A program made the translations under genes and the position numbers. Shown here piece after piece: positions 33,601 to 45,600 of a DNA stretch of 64,000 nt (within the stretch, counting starts at the first letter, position 1; every line of letters begins with the position of its first letter). Under the pieces are notes generated by a model. That model saw only the letters and a program-made list of their open reading frames with translations. It had not been told where the DNA came from and searched no databases. Source of the DNA: Undaria pinnatifida (lineage: Eukaryota; Sar; Phaeophyceae; Laminariales; Alariaceae); the NCBI GenBank assembly GCA_012845835.1, contig JABAKD010000014.1:2286501-2350500 (forward strand). The letters run 5' to 3'.

Positions 33601-36600
33601 CCCGCTTGCCACCCACCTCTGCGCCGCACTGCCCCCATCCCAACCCCCAAACCCTGCCCCACCCCCACCCGCTATCCCTGCTTCACTCGATAACCCCAAC
33701 CCCCCCCAACCCTACCCTTGCCCTACCACCCCCCCCCCCACCAAAGTCTCTAGAGGAGCCCGTTGTCCGCAGCAACGTTCTCCGGCTGGCCTACCTGCCC
33801 CTCTGGGCAGCCCTGCAGCCTGGCCGCCTCGCGCTGGAGCTGAGGCCGTACCCGCAGCTCAAGCGTCACTGGCAACACCTCAAGGTAATTTTCGTTCGTC
33901 TGTTATTATCTCAAGGTAACGTCCGTGTGTTTTTTTGCCGGTACACGTGTTACCTCGAGGTAATTTTCGCCCTGTGTTATCTGAAGGTAAGCTTGGGGTG
34001 TTACCTCAAGGTAACCTTTGGGTGCTACCTCAAGGTGATGATGTTCGTTTGTCTGCCTCGTCAAGGTAACGTGTCGTTGGTGTGTTACCTAAAAATAACG
34101 CTGGTGTGTTACCTCAAGGCAATGTTCGTGTGTTAGCTCAAGGTATTGTTCGTGTGTTACCGTAAGGTAATGTGTTACCGTAAGGTGATGTGTTACCGTA
34201 AGGTAATGTGTTACCGTAAGGTAATGTGTTACCGTAAGTTAACCTTCGCATGTTACCCTCATGGTAACCTTTGGGTGCTTGGTACCCCAAAGGCAATATT
34301 CGCTCTTCTGTTACCTCGAGTAAACGTAATGCTGGTGTGTTGGCTCAAAGCAAAGTTGGTGTTGTTCCTCAAGATTGCGCCCGTGTGTTACCTCGAAGTA
34401 ACCTTGGTATGTTACCTCAAGGTTTCTTTCGTGTTTTACCTCAAGGTAACCTTTGTTACGTAAAGGCATCCTTCGTGTTTTTTCGGCCATGTCGTCTTGT
34501 CGTGGCGGCGGCAGCGGTGGCTCGTCGTTTTTTCGTGTGGTCTCTCTTTGTGTTGGCTTCGGTTATATTCTGTTTTGCTTAGTCTGTCTTTTGCCGCCTT
34601 CTTGTTTATTTTTTCATGCAACGGGTGTATTTTTTCTCCTTTGTCTGTGTTTTGTTGATGTTTTCTTGGCTTTTATGTATTTATCTTGTGTGTCCGTTAT
34701 AGCTGCGACGTGACTGCTGTGTGGGTGTTTTTTGTTGCTTCGCCTCTGTTACCGCTGCCTTCTCCGAGCCTTCCTCCCCGTCGCATTCTCTCCTCACTGT
34801 GTCCCCCACCCCCGTCTTACCTTGCGAAACGCTTCGTCTGCATGTACGTCTACATTGTACCTACCAGGTGTATCAGTAGTGCACCTGGTATTCCCGCACC
34901 AGTCATCTATTTTTGTCTCTCGTTATTATTATGAAAAAAGGTATGACAGCAGCCGTCGACGCATAGCCAACTAACCGGGGGGGGGTTATGTTCAGATCGC
35001 CCGCAACAAAACGGCCTTCACGTCGTAGTAGTGGGAAGGGTTACACCCAAGTGGTAAATCGCTATTCCCACCCCTTCCTCCCCTATCGTATCCCCCTCCT
35101 CATTGCGTCCCCTACCCCCCCCCCCCCCCCCCGCCTTCCAATTTTTTATGTGATATATGGAAGAAACGTAATGAGCGCCCAAATGTTGTAGGTGTCTGAG
35201 ACGCGTGTTAAGATAGAGGTATAATGGCACTGTTGGAATATTTTTTGTAGAATACATGGCGGGGCTCGTTAACCCTCCTTGAGCCAAAATCGTCGGAAAA
35301 GTCGTTCTTGTTTTTGGTGAAAAAAAAAGGGTTTTTTTTATACCTAGGCCAGGGGTTTTGCTAAAACAAAAAATCTGTCAGTTTGATGAAATAGAAAATG
35401 TCTTCACCCCTTTAGAGCCCTCAAACACCTCCATATACTAAATCCAAGTAATTTTTCCCCGAAAACGGGTTTCCGGTTGTAACGGGGTTAAGCGAAGAAC
35501 CTCAGAAAAAAAAAATAAAGGATGCACCTCTACTGCTGTAGCATGTGTCCTTTGGTTGGAGGAGGAACGGTGCTCCGTGTCGAAAGGGATGCATGGTCAA
35601 TAGTTCAATGACTAAGGCGACGCACAAATGAGTAACCCCCCCCCCCCCAAGTGGCGGCCACAGACGGCCAAGGAGGAAGAGACAAGATTAGCGAAAAGTG
35701 TTATCTAGTATATGGAAGAAGCGTAATGAGCGCCCAAAGGCTGGAGGTGTCTCTACTAGGAGTAGGAACGGTGCTCCGTCTCGAAAGGGATGCGTGGTCA
35801 GTGGCCAAACGACCAAGGCAACCAACGAATGAGAACCCCTCCCCCCCCGGCCTCCCCGTTGCGAAACGCCTCCACAAGGCGGACCTGGGACGACGGAAGG
35901 AAAGCGATCCCGGCATGGAGCGCTACGAGTCTGAGTTCTTGCCGTCACTGGTCCGGATGTTCCTGTCGTCGGTCGAGTCGTTCTCCTCTGGTGGTGAGAT
36001 AACACATATCATAAGCATGCAACGTCGTTGTGACACCATCCTGTTGACAATAATGCCAGTTAGCTCTCCGGGAAGTCACCGACCTATTGGGTTTTCCACA
36101 CCACGCGGGAGGGTGTCGACCCGGGGAATCGCCGTTTTCGTCCCCGGGTGCGGCAAAACCTCGATGGCCCTTATGGCTGGAACATTCCTATTCAGCGCCA
36201 ACCTTCTAGAAAAGAGCCAGCGCCCTTTGGCGAGGATTTAATCGGCCAATCACAATCAGCGGCCCGAATCGTTTCAAAATTTGCAAGTCAGCAGCAAGGC
36301 GGGCTTGATGGCTTTCAGGACTTCCTTGGGATTGTCGAAAATGCTCAGCACGCCACGGCCACGGCTCGGCGTGGCACGAGACCCGGTGCTCTGCTGATTA
36401 TGCCACCCGCGCTCTCTCTGCCAATAGGGCTAGACGGGGCTGAAACGCTTTTGAGTCGCGAGACCATGATGACAGACAGACAGACGGACAGACAGACAGA
36501 CAAACAGACAGGCAGGCGTGTTTTCTGTTGTATTAGTAGGGATGTATTGTATACCTGTTATTGATTTATGTCTAATGTTTTATGTTTTTTATATACAGTT

Positions 36601-39600
36601 TTAGCTAGATTTAGTTGATATTTAGATCGGATCGTAGTCCATATGTTTAATACTTCGTATTTGATATTTGATAACAGGTACCGATTATTTGGTATTTGTT
36701 AGTGTCCTAGCGCATACCACGGCGCGCAAGGCTTAGCAGGCGGTGCATTCAACGATCGATACGCGCGCCGCCGCCGCCAACTTTCTTGTGTTTTTTTTGT
36801 TCGTGTTTTGTTCGTTTTATATAGATATATTAATTTTTTTCCTCGCTTACTTTTCGTTGTATGTTGTTTGATGCGTCATATTAGGAGGCGACGGTGACGC
36901 CAAGAGCAACCAGGGCATGGACAGCGAGGAGGGGGGGGAGGGGGAGGGGAAGGAGCCCCCCCTCGGCCTGCTGGACTTTTGCGAACGGTTCATGGAGTTC
37001 TTGATCGACCTCCTGTGCCAGCTACCCACCAGGTACATTTTCACTACACATCGACGACAAAATGCATGTCGCTGGCGCGTTTTTGAAGGCGCGTGATGCA
37101 CCGGCAAAATAGGTAGATAGATTAATTGTTGCTACGTATCTGTTTTTACTGTTGATTTCGACTAAAGGTGCGATCCTCGGGTTCATAGATTTTATAGCTT
37201 GTATAGTCTGTCCGGGAAAAATGTATTAGGTTTATCCCGATTCGCTTAGGAATCAATTCCGAGAGGCTGACGTACCCGTGGTCCTAACCGGAACACCGTT
37301 GGATAGAACGTTTCCAGGTAGAGGTTTCGATCGATCGGAGCACCTTTTTTTTTTCTGGTTTTCTCGCGAACCGCGAGAAAAACGCGATTTCGTCCAGATT
37401 TTGCGAGGGTTTCCATACGAAGTTTTATTTGGTCGAGTGTGGGGTCTTTTATTTTATTATTTTTTTTTTTTTTCTTAACACCAGTTTTAGACAGATCTCG
37501 CCGAGGCGGTCACGACAACCTAGCCGATGTCTGGCTTCTTCAGTTCGTACTTGTCGAGAAAAGAGCATGAAAGATCTTCCACACAGAGCCCAGTGTAAAG
37601 TTTTTCGGGGAGTATTGGAACGATAGATCGTGAAAAATGTCGTCGGGTTCGGGCGAATTGGACCTAATCCCGGGACCGTGTTATTTGTTTTTCGAAGAAA
37701 TAAATATTTAAGCAAGATATGGCCCGCCGAAGTTTCCGCTGGTGTACGCACCCATGCACCACCCGCACCACCACCGCAACGCCGCCGGGCGGCGGTGTTG
37801 GTTGGTATTTCTTGGTGTTTCTCTGTTGGTGGCGGTAATGATCTAGCGCATCTGCATGTGATGACGGGGCGACAGTGTACGATTGCGGAGTGTTTTTGTC
37901 AAATTCGAGGCGATTATGTGTCGTTTCGGGGTAATTTCGGGGTAATTATTGCCAAAATGTGGCCAATTTCGCTTTTTGTTTTTTTTACAGCGGGTTTCGA
38001 TTCCTCTCGACCCCGCGATTTGCGCCAACTTTGTTTCTCGTGTCGACTCTCAAAATTGAGCGAGAACCAGCGGGGGTCGGCTAATCCTCTTTGCGCGACG
38101 CAAAATAAATAAATAATAACGTGCACGACGTGTACCGCCTCCAGAACCACACACCCAGAAACCCTTTTCGACACTTGAAACAGCAGCGCAAACACCACAG
38201 CATAAGACCATCGCACCAGGCCACACAGCACGCGCAAAAGCAGACAACACAGCAGACCACATAGCAGAAACGCAGACCACACAGCAGGCGTGTCCCTGAT
38301 TGATTTTGCCGGGAGAATTGTCGTGCATTCAGAGAGTAGCAGCAGTGCCGTCGATGTAGAGACGATGCGTACACGTATATGGGCAATTATGCGGCAGGCG
38401 GTACTTGTAGGTGTGTTTGCCCTCTCACTCGAATTTTACTCGCGACGTAATTTATTGCTGTGTAGTGCCGACATGATGAGGCACTCGAAAATAGTCGTGC
38501 TCGCGTACTCGCTAGCGCGTACGACGCGTACGAGGAGTAGAATCGTAGCCGTACGTTGAAGGAAGGGGGCAGCATCACCCGCACTCGGACTCGTACGTGT
38601 GGTCTCTTCTCTGAGAGCAAGAGAGTTGAAAATCTAAATCTACGAGATGCCAACAGCAGGAGTAATAAAACAGTAAAAATGAGTAGATACTGGTCACAAA
38701 GGATCTCTTATCGCTTGGCTCTAATTTATTTTTAAGCTCTCTAATTGTTGCGGGGAGTATGATCCAGTCCATCATTGTTGTACTACTGTTGAGCCCAGCA
38801 GCAACAGCTGCTTAGCAGCAGCATCAAGCAGCAGCCAGCAAGGCATTGCAAGCCGTCAAGCCATCACTGCCCCCATCACCACCTGGTGGTCCACCATCAT
38901 CCCCACGGTCGGTACGACGATCAATCCCGCCTAGGAGCGGTGTATACGCGACCCGTGCCGTGTAGTATCTATCTTGGCCTGTGCCTGTTTGTGTTCCTGC
39001 GCTGCGTTACACCGCCGCCTGCCGCCGCCGCCGCCGTCTTTTTTTCTAAAAGAAAGCTGGCATGGTCTGTCTCTGAAACGAAACATGTCAACCCGAAAAG
39101 CATCCATCTCATCGGGGTTCTGAGATTTTTAAAGATTGGCCTTGGACTGACCGCACATCACCGAGGCAGCCGGGTGTGTGACGTGAAACCAGACACATGC
39201 GGAGACGGCACTTGCTCGTGTCGTATGCGATGTATGGACAGAGCAGTCACAGCGCACAGAAAAAAAAATCCGTATGTACGCGACATGCTGTAGAATAAAA
39301 GTAAACGAAATGATGGGGATGGGCAAATTTTGAAAAAATAAGGCTTGACGACGTGATTCTCCCGGCAAAATCCATCAGGGACTTGCCTGCTGTGTGGTCT
39401 GCGTGTCTGCTGCGTAGTCTGCTGTGTTGTCTGTTTTTGCGCGTGATGTGTGGCCTGGTGCGATGGTCTTACGCTGTACAGGTGTTTGCGCTGCTGTTTC
39501 AAGTGTCGACATGGTTTTCTGGGTGTGTGGTTCTGGAGGCGGTTCGAGTCGTGCATGTTATTATTTGCAAGTGCGTCGTGCAAAGAGGGGTTTCCAGCGG

Positions 39601-42600
39601 GGGTCACGCCTTGATGAAATTTGCCCGGACGGAACATGCGTATTTTTTTTGTATGTATACACGTTCGCGTGTTTTCTTTTGCATGTATGCTGCTGCTTGT
39701 GCGCTTTTTCCTTGTGTGTACGTGCCTTAGACGTCGGCGGGGTTTGCATTATTCGCCGGCAGGCGTTTTTTCTTTGTATCTCTGGAGGATATACCAGTAT
39801 AAACACCGTCCGTATCGTATGTACGAGATGTAATGTTTTCGCATGCTATTTTTTATTGCATCATGGTGCTTTTTTTTCTCGCGTATTTGACGCGTTACGC
39901 CCCGGGGGCGGTTAACACACGCCACGCATCGGGAGGTTTCCACGCATGCATCGGCAGGCGTTTTCCGTACGTGGTTCTTAAAGATATATTATATACTTCG
40001 AACTCTTTACAGCACGTAAGTATGAAAAACCTTGGGATTTTTTTTTGCATATATGCGTTGTGTAGCATCTTTTTTTTGCATGTCTAACGCGTTGGGGGGG
40101 TTCCACAAATGCGTCTGCAGGCGTTTCCTGTGCGTGGTTCTGGAGGATATGCGCGTGTTGGAGAGGTGCACGCTGTCCCCCCTCGCCGCACACCCCAAGG
40201 CGAGGCTCTTCCGCCAGCTGCTGGAGATGTTCCGCTTCTATCTGGTGAGAAGGGGGTTCGGGGCGGGAGGTTGGGCTTGGGTTTCGTTTTGGTGTGGTGG
40301 TTGCTTGGTTTGGTTTGGTTTGGCTTGGTTTGGTTTGGGATGGTTTGAGGTTTTCGTTCTGGTGGATTTCGGATTGGTTTTGTCAGGTTTGGTTTTGGTT
40401 GGATTTCGGTTGATTTGGTTTGGTTTTGATGTTTTGTTCGGTTTTGGTTGGGTTCGTTTTGAATGGTATGGCTTAAGTCTGGTTTGGTTTTATTGGATTG
40501 GGCTGTTTTGTTTTGTTTTGCCATTTTGTTTGGTGTTGTTTGTTTGTTGAATTTCTTTTTCTTTTGTCATTATTTGATTGTAGTTCGTGTTCCCAATGGT
40601 TTGGGTCGGGTCGGTTCGGTCTTGCTTTCTGTTACGTTATGTTGTGCTCTTGCCTTGAAAACGGCAACAGCTACGGCAGTGCCTTATGCTCGCGTGGTCT
40701 TTCATCTCTGCTGCAACGTGCACGCATCATTCTGGACGATGCTAGCTATTCTGGCAGTGCGTACCTGGTGTCATACAACCGGCTGGATCACGCTTTTGAC
40801 ACTCGCAAACATGCAATTATCTCTACAAACAACTAGAGATTATTATGGAATAGTATTTTATAAGTAATTTTCAAGGACGTCAGCCGTGAGTTTGACGAAT
40901 TTCAGGTCAATACTCATTATTTCGCTTTTTGTGTTCTCTTCTCCACCGTACTGGCATGGTTGCCTTTGCGATCGGTTGGCGTCGTCGGGCGGTTGCTTCC
41001 TTTCGCGAGAGCAGGGCTTCGAGATCAACGACCAGACGGGGCGGCCTCTGACCGACAAGGACATGATGGAGAGGCATCACTCGCGCATGCACGTCTTGCA
41101 GAAGGTGGTTTTCGAGCACTACAGGAAGGCCTTGCCGGACTTCCCCTTCGTCAGCTCCGTCGCCGCCGGGAAGGTGATTTGTTTTGATTTCGGACATTCG
41201 ATATTTGATATTTTGATATTTTGGTATTATATATTTGATAGTTGATACTTCGGTATTCGAATTGATAATTGATATATTGATACCAGGACGGTCAATGTTA
41301 CGATGTTTGACCTTTTATCTTCGATACCTGGTATTTTATGTTCGATGCTCGATGGTCGGTATTCGATATTCGACTTCGATGTTCGATATTCGATATTCGA
41401 GGCCCCGACTAGCTGGGGTCTCGGTGACAGTTTGATTTCAACATTCGGTATTTGCGCGATTCGTTTTTCAATCAGGTGGTGTGTTTTGTTTTATTTCCCT
41501 TACACACTCCCTCCCCCGCCCGCCCCCCCTCCCCCGCCGCCCCCCTCCCCCGCCGTCCCTCCTATTTCTTTTTCTCAGCGCGACTTCTTGTCTAAAACCT
41601 TGGCGACATTGCCAGTGGCGATCTTGAAGGATTTGGCCCAGAGGATGGTGCTCGTCCGAAGAGACTCGGACGCCGAGATTGTCGACGCCGCCGAAGGTAT
41701 TACACCAGAAGCACCCGTTTTCGTTTCATCACATTTTACTTTTGCTGTTAGCGCGTTTGCGAGATAGATACCAACTTTTGGTTGTGTCGGAGTCAGGTAA
41801 GAAAATATCTGGGATATTCTGGGGTCGAATCACTTATCGCAGGACTGATCGGGCCAGGTTGTGACCCGGCCCGGCCCCGTGGTATTAGAAAAACCTGCCG
41901 ACCCGACTTGGCTCGACCCGCGAATTGTTTTTTTTTCACTGTTTGACCCGACCCGCGGGGGAGGTCATGCATGACCCGTGAAAAGCCATGTACAACATGG
42001 AATAAATTGTATGGAAACTGTCTAACGTCACTATCCAACGCCAACCTACGCCATGAAAATATCAGTGAAAAATATTAGGGTAGAAATATTTGTTAGGCCG
42101 TTTCTTATAGCATTGGATTCTCATCTTCGATTCCGCCAGAATCCGATTCGGCAAAATTCGGGCGGAGAAGAAAGCCCGACCTTTCTTATAGCGAACGGAT
42201 TTTGTCAGACGGATTTCAGCAGGACTGTCAATTTTTTTTTAAAACAGCGCGCGCAAAACCCAACACCACACAGCAGCAGCAGCAGCACACAGCAGACCGA
42301 TACAGACATACAGACGCAGCGCAGAGGCAGCAGACCACACGCAGCAGACCACACGCCGCCTCTTGACAGCCCTTGACATATCATCGTCCTCTGTGTCGGG
42401 CTCTAGCTCGTCTTCGTAGTCTTGTAAGATGAGGTCCCAGGTGGCGACACTACGCTGCTGCTGCAGATGGAAGGCAGCTAGCGTGGTGGCAAAGACAGCA
42501 GAAACGTCGACACCAGCTTTTTCTCTCGCTGTCGCGGCCATTTGATGGTGCACCACGCGTCCCGAGGGCAAGCCAAGTTCGTAGGCTAGCCCACGGGCGA

Positions 42601-45600
42601 CGCCCAGCAGCCCTAACAGCGCCGGCACTGCAGCACGCATGTGGGGTAGCCCGATGTGTGTGTGTGTGTGTGCGCGCGCGCGGCGCAACCAGAGAGTTTC
42701 AAATAATCCGAGACAGAAATCCGGGTTGGGCAGCGTCTCGGATTTTGGTCAGGAATCCGAGTGGCCGCAACTCGAAAAGCTGAAATCGGATTTTTCCGAA
42801 TTGGATTGTGCCAAAATCCGTGTCTATAAGAAGGCGGAAATGGGCCCGAATCGGATTCTGGCGGAATCGAAGATGAGAATCCAATGCTAAAAGAAACGGC
42901 CTTACTCCATTTTTTTTATAATTATAACATTTTTTTTTTCGCGGGTTGGTTGGCCTTGGGTAGTTTATACATCGTTCGACGGTTTCACTGCTATTGTACC
43001 TGGTACACTATTTTTTTTCTTTCCCAACCCAAAGTAGTTTGGAAATCGCAAACACCCTACTAAGCGCTGGTATTATTTTTTCGCCCGATAGGATTGCCTC
43101 GTATTTTTTTTCCAACCCTACGAGAGAATTTTGGAAGTCGCAAACACCTTACCAGGCATTATTTATCTCCGCCCGATGATATCTCTTCTTTTTTTTTGGT
43201 CGCTGGAAATGCCCCCCCAAAAGGGTCGTCATGCGTATTGTTATAAAAAATATTTCAAGGACGTCAGCCGTGAGTTCGACGAATTTCAGGTCAATACTCA
43301 TCTTTGCAAGCTGCGTTGTTGGTACTTGTAATATACTATATAATATGGGTGAGTTTTTATTGGGAGGGATCCTATTTTTTGTTCTGGTATTTTTACTTGT
43401 AGGTGGGGGATTTTGAGCTAGATCTAACATCACACCTATTTTATAAATTTGTTTACTGTAGTTTCCACTATACTTGTCTGTCATATGGATTTTTTACAAC
43501 CATAGAACTAACGCTGACCCTAACCCTAACCCATGAGTGATTCTTACTACGATAGCCCCCCCCCCCCCCCCCCCCCCCCCCCAAACCATCGGTTTTCTTT
43601 GACGGACGTTTCATGGCTGCTCGACACGAGAAACGATACTATAGCAAGAAAAAATAACTTCACACTTTCTCTCGTTTGCAAAGGGCTACAGATTGACGAC
43701 GTCGGGTTGGCAAGGGGGCACCATACTTTAGGAGATATCGCCGGGAGCTGGTTTCAAAACCGGCGATTTCGTTGAAGAAAAGTTCCATGAGTGATTCTTA
43801 CTACGATAGCCCCCCCCCCCCCCCCCCCCCCCGCCCCAAACCAGCGATTTTCTTTGAAGGACGTTTCATGGCTGCTCGACACGAGAAACGATGCTATAAC
43901 AAGAAAAAATAACTTCACACTTTCTCTTGTTTGCAAGGGGCTACAGATTGATGACGTCGGGTTGGCAAGGGGCACCATACTTTAGGAGATAATCGGCGGG
44001 AGATGGTTTCAAAACCGGCGATTTCGTTGAAGAAAAGTTGGGGGGGGCTACCGCAGTAAGACTCCCATCCGAAATACTGTACCGGTCGAAGCGCCTCCCG
44101 AATGACGTCATAGTGACGTACGTCATTTGGGGAACTCTATGCTGTAGTTGAGTGGATACCCGCGGCCATGTGAGTTCAGTTTGCACATTTGACCGTTTCA
44201 CTTGTGCGCCTTCTTCCGTATCATGCGTTTTTAGGCGGGAAAGCGTAGTATTTCCCCGACGAATTTTGATTTCACTTGGTTTTTCGGATCTTCCTAGGGC
44301 TCCAGCACCTTTGTGTGGCCACAGACTCTAGATTTTTTGACAAGAGTTAATGTGAGAAAACAACAACAACGTCACTGGGGCGAAATTGAAGAAAAATACG
44401 ATATTGATTGTGCGTCACTGCCAACAAGGGTTATTACGCTGCTCGTAATATAATATGTTTCTTTTCAGTGGCTGCCAATAGGGTTAACCCTGTTACAACT
44501 GGAAACCCGTTTTTGGGGACAAAATTACTTGGATTTAGTATGGGGAGGGGTTCGGGGGCTCTAAAAGGGGTTAATACACTGCACGTACTAGAATATGTAT
44601 CTTTTCAGTGGCTTGTGGGTTTTCCACCGGAATAGGCGCTCGCGACCCCGTGGGCCACTAATCTAAAAACCAGCAGCCTGTATGTTGGACAAGGGATGCA
44701 AAGCAAGATGCGGACTGATCAGGAAGGCATTGATGTCAGCAAGAAGGAGCGAACACAAACCCATCGTGCATCGCTGGATGTGGAAGGGTCTCCTTTCACC
44801 GAAACGCTTGGGGGGAGATATGTCTGCTGCTGTACGTCGTAGCCTAAGGTGGCATTGCTTTGTTTTACACGCTTACAAAGCATTTTTTTTTGCCCTCCAA
44901 AACACAACAATGGACTAATTTGTTACTGGGGTGTTCGCCACCACACCCCAGTGACACATATCAGCATGCCTATGTTTTCACGAATAGTTTTTTGTAGGTG
45001 ATGTTGGGCCTTTCCCCCCATCGCTGATTGGTTGATTTCCTAAAGAGTATTTTTCCCAGAGAACGACCATGGGACATATTTTTTCCAAATTCTACGTCTA
45101 AAATTTAGCCAGTCCCAGGCCTAGCTGTAGTACCAGGTACCAGATACTATGAACACAAGGGTACAATGTTAGTAATGCCCTTCGGAGGCAAATAAAAGGG
45201 GCCCACGCCGAAAACCTGGTACGTAGTGCCCATGGTGTGTGTCAAGCCGTGTATTTTGAAAGCTGTCCCACAGCAAGCACCCCAAATGGGGCTGGCGTAA
45301 TGAAGTAAGAATTCATGCGCCGCTCTCCCCGTATACATATCGGGTACGTCGACAGTAGCAGAGCGGCAAATGCCACTGCAGAGCAGGAGCAGCAGCAGCA
45401 GCACGGCGAAGATAGATAAGCTTTGCACGCCCGACCCCAAAAAGTGCAAGCTAGCCGGAAGCTAACGGAAAAGGAACTTGCCACCTAGCCACCACCGAGT
45501 AGAAACCTAACCGATTATTGTTCATTCATACGCGTAGGGTAGCTTTAGCGTGGGCCCCTTCAAAGGTGGTGACTCACGACGCCCAAAACTGACACCGTCT

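Noticed and set aside
33885-34475. Regular short repeats suggesting a CRISPR array
   Set aside because: Units are 16-30 bp without unique spacers, lie in a eukaryotic intron and match the exon 4 end and donor.
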